The notes beneath the pieces were generated by a model, which saw only the letters and a list, made by a program, of their open reading frames with translations, ran no database searches and was not told the DNA's origin. Below are positions 33,892-44,946 of a stretch of DNA of 64,000 nt, in pieces. The position numbers and the translations under genes were made by a program. The stretch comes from Notamacropus eugenii (lineage: Eukaryota > Chordata > Mammalia > Diprotodontia > Macropodidae): assembly GCF_028372415.1 (NCBI RefSeq), contig NC_092872.1, positions 258,937,008-259,001,007 on the forward strand, written 5' to 3'. Position 1 is the stretch's first letter, and each line of letters opens with the position of its first letter.

Positions 33892-35039
33892 GGTGTTATT
33901 TTCTTCAGCATTTTTTTGGGTCTCCTTTAGCAGGGTGTTGACCTACTTTTCATGCTTTTCTTGCATCTCTCTCATTTGTCTTCCCAGTTTTTCCTCCACC
34001 TCTCTTACTTGATTTTCAAAATCCCTTTTGAGCTCTTCCATGGCCTGAGCCTATTGAATATTTATTTTAGATGTTTGGGATACAGAAGCCTTGAGTTTTA
34101 TGTCTTTCCCTGATGGTAAGCATTGTTCTTCCTCATCTGAAAGGATGGGAGAAGATATCTGTTCACCGAGAAAGTAACCTTCTGTAGTCTTATTTTTTTC
34201 CCTTTTTTGGGCATTTTCCCAACCAGTTACTTGACTTTTGGGTCCTTTGTCAAGAGTAGGGTATACTCTGAGAATCTGTAAGATCTCAGTTCCTCCAAGG
34301 TGTCACAATCAAGTGTGTACACTGGTCTGGGAGCAGGAGAGATTTTTGTGCCCAGAATCTTAGCAGAGTTTCCTCTCCACAGCCACCTGGCCTCCAGTTC
34401 TGCCAAGCCAGCACTGGGAGGCTGAGATTCAATTAAGTTGTGGGGGCAGGGCCGCCATTCAGTGTGAGATAAAGATCTTAGGCCCTCAGAGCCTCTACAC
34501 AGGGCTGAGGTAAGAATCAGCTCCTCAGTGTCCCCAGGGGTTTTACGATCCAACAATGGATGCAGGCTGCTGTAGGGGCTGCCATGTGAACTGCTGCTGC
34601 TTGCCCAACATGGCCTCTGTGGCCACTGCCTGAGGCCGGAGCTATGGGAAGGCCCTTCTCCCTTCCTGGCCAGCTGAAAAAATTCTGTCACTGCCCTTTG
34701 GCACCTGTGGGTTGAGGGATCTGCGAACTTGCTGCTGCTGCTGCTGCTTTGACTGGAGATTCTGCCCCTGAGGGCTGTTCATGAGCCACGTGCTTCTGGG
34801 CCAAGGCTGGGCTGGGCTCCACTGTCTGGTCTAACAGACGTTTCCCATGGGCCTTTCAGGTCACCCTGGGCTGGAAATCTCCTCTACTCTGTTGTCCTCC
34901 ACTTCTGCTGCTCCAAAATTTGTTGAGAGTCCTTCTCTATAGGTATTTTATGGGCTGTGTGGGGAGAGCCTGCATATGTGTGTCTCTCCTCCACCATCTT
35001 GGCTCTGCCCCCATCTTCAATGAATTTCTGTGCCCCCCT

Positions 35040-35400
35040 TTCCCCCCCCACATTTGGAGGCAAGTTCTTTGAGGATGGGGACTGTTTTCCTTTGTCTTAA
35101 TTTGTTTTTTTATCTTTGCACATAGCAAGTGCTCAATCACCTTTTGCTGTTTGATTGGCAGCGACACCCTGATTTGTTGGTGGAGGGAAGCTAGGATAGA
35201 TCAGAGGTATCAGCCAGCATTTAGTAATTGCCTCCTGTGTTCCAGGTACAGTGCTAGGTGTTGGTGGTACAAAGACAATCGGGATGCATTTATTAAGCAC
35301 CTACTGTGTGCCAAGTATCGTGCTAGGCTTTGGGGGATGGATATACAAAGATCAAAACAATCCCTATTTTCCATCAACCAGGACTTAGAAAAGCTAGGAC
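35040..35400. mobile_element. L2 tail (sense) followed by antisense L2 tail
   Basis: 35040-35160 has the sense L2 terminus ('TTGAGGATGGGGACTGTTTT', 'CACATAGCAAGTGCTCAAT'). 35210-35400 has two antisense termini ('TGTGTTCCAGGTACAGTGCT', 'AAGCACCTACTGTGTGCCA'). The junction region is what is copied at 37.4 kb. Confidence 0.6.
35124..35270 (+). repeat. 147-bp exact duplicate, copy 1
   Basis: By base-by-base reading it is identical to 37375-37521. It begins inside an L2 tail at AGCAAGTGCTCAATC and ends in the neighbouring antisense L2 at TTGGTGGTAC, so its borders ignore repeat borders. Confidence 0.95.
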
Positions 35401-36384
35401 TATGAGCCAGATGTGTGTCTGTGCCAGTCTGGGGGTACCTGAAGTCCCTGGGAATAAATGATACTTGGGGACTGTGCTCTTTCCCTTTGGCCTCTGGATG
35501 CCACTGCTAGGCACACCCCCCAAAAGAAAGTCAGAAAGAAAGTCCCATCTCCAAATATTCCCAAGAGCATTCTTTGTGGGAGCAAAGCATGGGAGACACA
35601 TGGGTGCCCATTTACTGGGGAATATCACAATAGCAAATTGTAACGGAATACTGATGTGCCATGATCGATCATAGAGTCAGCGTTGGAAGGGACCTTAAAG
35701 GCTGTCTAGTCCAGTCTTCTCATTTTACAGATGAGGAAACTGAGGCCTCTAGAACGGACTTACTTTAATGTGTTCTGTTGGCAGGTTTTTCTTTACTTGG
35801 GTGGATTCATTGTAGGTGGAGTAGTGGAGTAAAATGATGGCTATAAATAGTCCTGAGATATCAGTAATAACTTGGAAAACAGAAGTCCGGTTAGGGGCCT
35901 GTTTCAGCCCTGGAAGATGGTTCTATCTCCCCTGGGGCTGCTGGCTTTTGCCTGTAATTGGGCTCAGCCTGGCAGTGGATGGATGGGGAATTCCATTCCT
36001 TGCTGGATGAGAAAATGTAGCTGTTGAAACACAGAGTGTCGAAGGAACAGAAGGATAGGAGCAGAAGCCATTTTCAGGTCACCACTGAGGTAGGATCATG
36101 GGGTATAAGGACCTCAGAGACCTTTGGTCTAATCCAGCCCCTGTGCCTTTGACAGAGTAGAGAAGCTGAGATCCAGAGAAAATAAGACTGGACTTTGACT
36201 TGTGAGGTTCCCTCTGACTCCCATGATTCTCTGGAAGAGCCCGGATTTGATTAAGTGCCTGTGGTGTTTTAGAGGGAGAGATAGGAGGAAAAAGGTGGGA
36301 AGGTAGGGGGAGTCTTGATGGCTGGAATATGGCCCTAATTATACACAGTTTACCTGTTATATTAGATTTATATTATATTATGTT

Positions 36385-36520
36385 ATGTTATATTATATTA
36401 TATATTAAACTCCCCAAGAGCAAGGATGGATTTTGTCTTCCTTTGTACTCCAGGGTTTAGCACAATGCTTGGCACATGCACAGTACGTGCTTAATAAAAG
36501 CTTGTTGATTGATTGAATAA
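36385..36520 (+). mobile_element. LINE L2 3' tail
   Basis: 'TTTAGCACAATGCTTGGCAC' and 'GTGCTTAATAAAAGCTTG' give a sense L2 end, preceded by a TTATA-type AT-rich simple repeat (36356-36407). The stretches 35.8-36.35 and 36.55-37.37 kb show nothing I recognise apart from a G10 run near 37338. Confidence 0.6.
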
Positions 36521-37374
36521 CCAAGTGCCTATTTAAAGGCTTTGTTTTAGACTCTCCACATATTGTTCCTTTCCAGGTTGGCAGAACAGGAGGACTTTTC
36601 TCAGGATCTCTGCTACTTATGGTTTTCAGTCAAGCTGTTTCCCAATTCCCAATTTCCCAATTCTTACTGTGACCCTTTGCCTTTTCATGCTGGATCTTCT
36701 TAGATTTTGCCCAAAACTTTTTGAGTTTTCTGAGAAACAAAGACTTCTTATCTCCTTGGCCAGCATGGGCAAGAGCTTGTCTTTGGCTTGGAAATCTGGG
36801 AGCTTTGTGTGGTGACCCCAGCCCAGGCTGCTGCAGCCCTTGGCCTCCTCTTATAGAGGTGTCATTTTCTTCATATGTAAATAAGTGTAACCTTATACCT
36901 TTATCATTCTGGTTAATGAGAATTGATGCTCAAAGACAAGCCTGTAAGGTTCAGGACATTGGCAGTATTATTCCTACAAAGGCAGGAAGAGGAAGTCAGG
37001 TGTTTGCATTCAACTGAAAAATGTTGGTTGAGCATTGTCAGGTGGGTTTTGTCCATTGAATGGCCCCAAGACCAGTGAGTGGAATAGGTTTAGTGAAGAC
37101 TTCTCAGATTGTAATTCTTCTCCCAGGGGTGAGGTAAGACCTAGAGGCTCAAGGTTACTATATTTTTAGAACAGAATAATTCCATATAAGGATATAAAAC
37201 TGTGTAGTACATTAGGGTCTCAATGATTGGATAAAGTTTACCTAATTCTTCAATGTCTTCATTTCAAAAGGGATTGGTTAGATTTCGTGTCTAGAATGTA
37301 AGATCATATTCTCAGCTAATGAGAATAATGGTCAGTGGGGGGGGGAGGGACTTGCGTTAGAGTCTATATAACAA

Positions 37375-37521
37375 AGCAAGTGCTCAATCACCTTTTGCTG
37401 TTTGATTGGCAGCGACACCCTGATTTGTTGGTGGAGGGAAGCTAGGATAGATCAGAGGTATCAGCCAGCATTTAGTAATTGCCTCCTGTGTTCCAGGTAC
37501 AGTGCTAGGTGTTGGTGGTAC
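37375..37521 (+). repeat. 147-bp exact duplicate, copy 2
   Basis: An identical direct copy of 35124-35270, 2251 bp downstream. It abuts non-repeat sequence on both sides (left ...TATAACAA, right CTTTTCTTTG). No target-site duplication or tail is visible. Confidence 0.95.
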
Positions 37522-38191
37522 CTTTTCTTTGTCTTCGGCTTTCCTACTCCAGGTGAACTGGTGTAGGATTGTCCCGCTTCTTGAGAATCGAATAAATCAA
37601 CTTTCTGTCATCACTTTGAGAGGCCTCTGAATAATTGATTTAAGTAGGGATCCGAGCCATCCCACACACCAGGGAAGTCTCAGGTCCAGACCAAGAAGTG
37701 CTGGAGGTTGAGGGAAACAGTTCCACAGTTCTGACTTTATGGTCATTGGGTCTTGTCCTGCCCAGGACTCGGAAGGCTCAGAAATGCCCTGTGCTACAAA
37801 GCACACTTGTAGACTTGACCTCAGTTGAGCTTGGCTTTCATTTTTGAAAATATATTTTATTGATGGTTTTTTAAATATAGGTGACATTTCCTAAAGATTC
37901 CTCTTATTTCCCCTCCCTCACCAAGAGAAATCTCCTTTGTAACAGAGAAATAGAATTAAGTAAACCCATCAATGTTGACTATCTAGCAGTGTATACCATA
38001 TTCCGTACCTGCAGTCCTCCACCTTTCCACCTGGTTGTCAGGGTCCTGACTTGCTCCCTCCCCTGCCCTGTCTCATCCTGTGGGGCCCAGTTGACCTGAG
38101 CCTGACATTAGAAGTGACTGAGCGCCCCAGCTTGATTGGCTCATCTTTGGATCTTTGTCCATCTTCCTTCCTTGGGGGTGTCAAGGCCAGG

Positions 38192-38366
38192 ATGGGATCC
38201 CAGATCTCCGTGGATGCGTCGGTGCATGTGGTGATTGTCGGAGGCGGCTTCGGTGGGATGGCGGCTGCCAGCCAGCTCCAGTCCTGGGGCATCCCCTTCA
38301 CGCTGGTGGACATGAGAGATTCTTTCCATCACAATGTGGGGGCCCTCCGGGCCTCTGTTGAGAGTG
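38192..38366 (+). CDS. AIFM2: AIFM2 coding exon 1 (residues 1-58)
   Basis: It carries the myristoylation-type N-terminus MGSQIS and the first Rossmann glycine motif GGGFGG, then [19 protein letters not shown]. The donor is GTAATT at 38367. The 5'UTR part of the exon begins at an undetermined acceptor upstream. Confidence 0.95.
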
Positions 38367-41300
38367 GTAATTTCTTCTTTTTTTTTTTGCCTAGACAGTG
38401 GCTGAGCTGCAGCTAGACCCCATTTCTACTATTCTTGGTCCTAGTCCTTTCCCCTCTTTGACTGATTCTGTCCCAAGAGCCATCTGAGAGTGAGGGCGAG
38501 AAGAGGCGGAGGGGCCTGGCAGGGACTTGTGCTAGGATGAGAGCAGAGGGAGAGGGGCAAAGGAAAACATCTCCCCAATTTTGCCTTCTTCACTATTTTA
38601 CCCAGAGCTGCCCTGGCTTAAGTGCTCTAAAAAAATGCCCTTACTCAAAGAAAGAGGATGTGATTCATGTTGTGGAAAGGGCATAGGACGCTCCCTAGCT
38701 GTGTGACCCAGGGTCAGTCACAACCTCTCTGTTTTCTCCTCTGTAAAATGGAAGTAATGATGGTTTCCTTCTTTAGCTCACTGGCTGCTAGGAGGAAAAC
38801 CCTTTGTCCACCCCCAGGGCTGGAGGCTGTAAGATTCTTTGGAGGCAGCCCCAGTGCCCCCCTTCCTCACCAAATGTTTGCACCTCAGGGTTCGCCAAGA
38901 AGACTTTCATTTCATTTGCAAAGACCTTCGGGGACAGCTTCCGGCAAGACCTGGTGGTGGGGCTGGACCTGGAAAATCAGAAGGTCCTGCTCCAGAGGGG
39001 TGAGGTAGGTGTGGCCTGGGGGAACTTGAGCAAAGCTTGGCCCCAAAGGGCAGACTAAGGTTGGACATCCCCTTTGATCCTCCTGGTGGGGTTTCCTGCC
39101 CTTTTAACCATCCAGGTCACCCTAGTCCACACATACTGGTTCTTCTTAGGCTTGTGTTCATGGAGCATTTTCTGAACAAGAGTGAGTTTCTGGCTCACTA
39201 AGGAGGATGTTGACCTGTGTGAGGTGGTTTTTTTGCCCTCACAGAGCTCCCAATATAATGGGAATGAATTTGAATCCAATGCAGTAACCATCCTTCTCTT
39301 TTCTGAAGCTCTTTCCTGGCTCTGCCTGCTACCTCCCCACCTCTTGGCCTCTCTTCTGTTGGGCGTGATAGAGACTTGCCTAAAGTGAGTGACAGGACCC
39401 TTTCCAGATAGGAGTGGGAGAAGAAATTCATGTTCTCAAATCTTGCCTCTGACACTCACTAGCCCTATTTGCCTCAGTTTCCTTAGCTGTAAAATGGGGA
39501 TAATGTCAGCACCTACCTCCTAGGGTAGGTGTGAGGATCAAATGAGAGGCATTACTAAAGCTCTCCACACATAGTAGGTGCTATGCGTAGCTTACTCCTC
39601 CATGCCCCTCCCTCATTATTCTAAGCAGAGTTCTGTCCTTTTTGCCCATCCTTCTCACAGGCTCTTTCCTACTCTCATCTTGTCCTGGCTACGGGCAGCA
39701 GCGGGCCCTTCCCAGGGAAGTTTAACCAGATTTCAAGCCTGCAGTCAGCTATCGAGGCCTATGAATTGATGGTGAAGCAGGTGAGACAGGGGGGTCCCGG
39801 GGCTCTGAGGAAAATGGAGCTGGTAATGAGGGGGCCTGGCTGGGGGAGTTCTGTTTAGTGCCCCCTTTAGTCCACCCTGCACCCCCTTCTCATTCTTCTT
39901 ACTCTGCATCTGTTGGAGATGTTTTCTAGGGAGTCCTTAGGCACGCACCGGCTAGATTAGATTAGATTAAGCGGCCTTTGGGGTCCCTTACACCTCTGAC
40001 ATTCTGAGGATCTGTGAACAGAAGACTGGAGGTGGGATACTGTATCTTCTCCCTCTTCCCCTTTCCCTGCGTTTTCCTTGTTTAAAACTTTAAAAACAAG
40101 GCTCCGCAGCCCCCTATCAGAAGCCTCTCCTCTAACAAATCTGTGCAGCCCAGCAAAACAAATCAGCACATTGTCCATGTCCGAAAATGCATGCCTCGTT
40201 CTGCCCCTGTGGTCTACCACCTCTCTGCTGACAGGTATGTTTGGTCACCTTTGATGTCACTATTGGACTCTGTATCCATGGGATTTCTGAAACCTTTCAA
40301 AGTTTTCCTTTGAAAGCCAGAACTTACTTTCTGTAGCCAGAGTTAATAACACTTTGGTCCTTATTTCTGAAATAAAGCATTTTGAAGAGGTATGGAGAAC
40401 CATCTTTCTTTTGGTAATTAATGCCCAAGAGAGCTCGATGTGACATCATGAGCCCTGGGTTCCAATCCTGACCTTGATGCCCAGTGCAGTTGAGCCAGTC
40501 TTTGAAGGAAGCTTGAGATGATGAGGGAAGGCATTCCTAGCACAGGGGACAGCTAGAGCAAAGATGTGGAGGTGGGAGATGGGAAACTGCAAGAAGGGCT
40601 ATCTGGAATGTAGAGAATGTGAAGGGGAGAGATAAAGCCTTTAGTCTGGAGCCACATTGTAAAGGGCTTTAAGTATATTAAGCTTACTTAATTATGCTGA
40701 TAATATTAATTCTTCTTGTTATGTTTTGATTCAGGAGTTGCTTCTTCCTGGACACAGCTGCAGGAGATGAGCTCCCTGTCTAATTTTTCTTCCTTTCCTT
40801 TTTTGATCAGGTCCAGAACTCCCAGAGTGTTGTTGTGGTGGGAGGAGGCTCAACTGGTGTGGAGATGGCCGCAGAACTTAAAACTGATTATCCAGAGAAA
40901 GAGGTACCTGTAGTTCCTTGGCCTTGGGCCTGGGGCAGGCAGACAGGAGGGTTTTCCCAGGCATTTTGAGTTTGCAGAAAGGAAGGCATGTGGGGGCACT
41001 GAGGCTGGGAGTGGGGGTGATGAAGAACTTTAGCAGAAGGGGGAGCCTCCAATGTCTCTGAGAATGCAGTGGGTGCTGGGTTGTGGGAATGCTGGCCTGG
41101 CCAGAGAAGGGGGCCCGTGTGCTGGTCTGGGCATGATGCGGGCTGTGGTCAGGAGAAATCTGGGCCTGGCCTTGCTCCCAGCCTGTCCCAGGATAAACAG
41201 AGGGTCACTCAGCCCTTGCCAGGCCTCAGACTCCTCATCTGGTTGATGAAGAACTTCAGCCCAGACAACTGCTTTGAGGTCACGTTGCTGCCTTCCAGAA

Positions 41301-44300
41301 GCTTTAAACATCTGTGTCTCCTGCCGTTCCAGTCTTGACTTTTCTTTAGCCGAATTCCCCACTCACGTGCCTTCCCCTTCTGCCCCTGATACTGGGGCTC
41401 ACTGTGTCGGCCTCACCCATCCTCCCAGGCCATGTTCTCCCATTTCTGAAATCAGTCAGTGTTTATTAAGCATGGGCTTGGGATAGAGAGGAACAGTGCG
41501 GGGCCCTGCCCTCCCTAAGCTTCCACTTGAATGAGATTTGTGGTGGTTCAGTCACTTGTCAGTTGTGTCCAGTTCTTCATGACTCCATGTGAAGTTTTCT
41601 TGGCAAAAATGCTGGCGTGCTTTGCCATTTCCTTCTCCAGCTCATTCTGCAGATGAGAATACTGAGGCAAACAGAATTAAGTGACTTGCCCAGAGTCACA
41701 CAGCTAGAAAGTGTCTGAGACTGGATTTGAACTCAGGTCTTCCTGATTCCAGGTCCAGTGCAAAGAAAGGAATTAATGATGGAGAAAGACAAAGGGCTGG
41801 TTATGTGATCAGAGGGAAGCCTAATCTGAGGACAGACACCCCGTGTGCTAGGAAGGCCTTTAGTACATTGGGCAAGCCTTTGCTTTGTGCTTAGGAGAGG
41901 CCATGAAGGATATATGGATGTGCATGGGCTGCAATTTGCATCGATGGAGGGAGCAGCCACCTTGGGGAGCTTAGGACCACAGGCTCTTCCCTCCTATGTT
42001 CCTTCCAGTGTTCCTATAATTATTATTGTTAGTGGAAAGAATGCTGAACCCTGAGTTTGGACTCCTCACATTCTCACTTTGCCCTTAACCAATTGCATGA
42101 CCTGGGGGAAAGAAAGCACATTATTCCTCTGGCTCAATCACTTGAGCATTTTTAAAAGCTTCATTTTATGTGCAAGGCATTTTTCTTTTTCTTTTTTCCA
42201 TTAAAAAAATTTGAACTCAAACACCTAATAGAATGGGCAAATTTTCCATAATAGAGCTTGGAACAGAGGAAGAGACTTGTCCCTGAATTCATGGATCACT
42301 GTTAGGCAGAATTTGTTTATGTTTTCAAGTAGATATTAAATTCAGCATATATTATTCAAAGCTGGCCTGCTTCATTCTGATTCCTTCTGTTCCTTCCTCA
42401 GTTTTTTGGGGTGGTGGTGGTGACCCTATCCTGAACATCTCTTCCCTTAAATAAAAGCAAATTGAAAGTCACGTAACAAATCCTTACGTTGTCCGTGTCT
42501 GACAGGCCACAGGAGGATCAAGGGGATGTCCAGCCTTAGTCTGACAGTGTCTCTCCTGCATCTGGAGTCTAGCTGCTCTCCTCCACTTCATCATTGGGCC
42601 TCTGGTCCTTGCTGTGATGACAGTTCTGAAGTCTCTTAAAGTTTTTTGTCTTGATAATGTCACTACTGTAGATGTTGTTTTCCTGGTTCTGCTTGCCTCG
42701 CTCTGCATCAGTTCGTGCAGATCTCGCCAGTTTCTCTGAAATGGCTCCTTATGCCATTTCCTAATGTGGTGTTATTATCCCGTGATGTAATGGCTTTGCC
42801 CTTAGCTTTATTATTACAAAAATAACTTGTTATACATGATTTTGAACATGTGGATGATTTTCTTCCTTGGCCTTTTGTTCAGGTAGAGAGTACAGGTATT
42901 CACAGAGTATCTGGCATGTAGTAGGTGCTTACCAGACCTTTATTCATTGATATTGATTGCGATAGTCTTTCTTCCTCAGTACAGGAAGAGGCTTGGGGTA
43001 GGTGGCCTCTAGAGGCTCCCCTGTGTCCTGGGGGAAGCCTGAGGACCTCGTGGCTAAAGGCACTTTATTGATTCATGTCTGCAGGTCACTCTCATTCATT
43101 CCAAAGTCCTACTGGCTGACCCAGAGCTCCTTCCTTGTGTTCGGCAGGAAGTGAAAGAGATTCTCCTCGAGAAAGGGGTGAAACTTGTGCTGAGTAGGTA
43201 CCCCTCCATTCTCCTGGGACCCAGGATCTCCACCCCATCTCCTGCCTCATCTGCCCTTTCCCTCCTGATTCCCTTGGGGGGTTATCCCTTACTCCCAGAC
43301 CTTTGAAGCTCTCTTGGATAGTCTTGACTTAGGGATAAGTGGTGATCAACCATCAGCTGATCTTTTGTATTAAAATGAAATTATCAAAATATTTTTAAAA
43401 AATAAATTTAGGGGCTACAAGTTAATACCCTTTGCTCTAAGCATGCATTGTCATCCAATGAATATCATTGTTCAGTCATGTCAGACTCTCCATGTTCCTA
43501 TTTGGGGTTTTCTTGTAGTGATTTGCCATTTCCTTCTCCAGCTCATTTTACAGATGAGGAAACTGAGGCAAACAAGGTTAAATGACTCACCCAGGGTCTC
43601 ACAGCTAGTAAGTGTCTGAGGGTGGATTTGAAATCAGATCTTCCTGACTCTAGACCCAGTGTTCTATCCACTATGCCACCTGGGTGTCCTTGTGAACCTA
43701 CTGCCCTTGGCAGTTGTGTCCTACCAGGCATGGAATACCAGGGCTGGAGTCAGGAAGGGCTGAGTTCAAATCTGGTCTCAGACGCTTAATTAGCTGGTGA
43801 CCCTGGGAAAGTCAGTTTAGCTCTGTCTGCCTTGGTTTCCTCATCAATAAAATGGGGATTGTAATAGTACCTCCCTTCTAGGGTTGTTGTGAGGATCAAA
43901 TGATATATTGTGAACCTATCAGTACATAGGTTCTAGACCTGTCAATACATGGGCAGGACATATTCACTGGATGAGAGTGGATGACCTTGTCTACCTGCTT
44001 CTTACTGACCCACTCAACTCCCCATATGTCCCCAGGAGACTCTTGCTTTATTCCTACCATCTTCCTTCTCCAGGATAGGTTGGGTGGGGAAGCTTTGGGG
44101 TTCTTTCCAATGTCTTTTCTGTAGCTTGAACATCAGGTGTAAGTGGTGTCCTCAGGGTTAGCCTTTCCTAGGGCTGCCCCACTTCCTTGAAGAGCCCATT
44201 GGAGGTACCTAGCAGGCTGCCTTTGCCTCATCCCACTCTAGTGGAGATGGGCCCACATGAAAAGGAATATTCCTCTTCTCATGTTGTGAGAACTCTACTT

Positions 44301-44907
44301 TATAGATTTAGAGCTGAATGAGACCTGAGGGAGAATGGAGTTCATTCTCCATTTTACAGCTGAAGAAACTGAGGCCATGCTATGACTTGTGTTGTTCAGT
44401 CTGGTATAGTAGGGTCCTTTAATGGGTGTGTTTTGGAGGTGGGGAAGGCTCTTTGCTTGATTAAATGTGAATGCCTTGCTGGAGTCTCCAAAACCTCTGC
44501 TGTACAAATGCTATGATCGTTCAGACTCATGTTAGTTATTAGTGTTATTTTTTATTATTCTTACCCTATGAGTAATTCCCATCAGAGAGCACAAACAGCC
44601 TGCCTGTTGGCTTCCCCTATGTATGGGGAGTGTGTTGTGGGGTGCTCCTTGCCTTGTCCAGATTGCACCACCCCCTTACTGCTTGGATCCACGAGCTGGA
44701 GATTCCTGGCTGGGTCACCTTAGCCAGCGTCTCATAAATCTTAGTTCGCAAAGGAACTGGGTAGCGCTTTCAGCCAACTGTGTTTCTTGGCCAAGCATGC
44801 CAGGAACGTTCTTATCTTGGGTAAGGGATTCCGGGAAGAAGGGAGCCTCAGGGAACTGGAGAGGGAACTGCCAGCCACGGAGTGTGTGTGTGTGTGTGTT
44901 TCTGTGT

Positions 44908-44946
<39 letters not shown>

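Larger units (their letters stand above)
32134..35013 (-). mobile_element. HAL1-like half-LINE, full length, copy A
   Basis: The element is bounded by TCTTTAATGAATTTCT (32118-32133) and TCTTCAATGAATTTCT (35014-35029), a 16-bp target-site duplication with one mismatch. Read on the minus strand it starts with a short head containing GAGCCAAGATGGTGGAGGAG and a 5'UTR of about 800 bp. It then encodes an L1-type ORF1p: coiled coil, RRM with [12 protein letters not shown], and C-terminal domain with RNIVAKF and [11 protein letters not shown] non-coding 3' region of about 950 bp with an internal (CA)n and a short A tail follows. There is no ORF2 or reverse transcriptase. The ORF1 frame is interrupted, for example near 33940, so it is not functional. 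It sits in AIFM2 intron 1. Confidence 0.85.
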
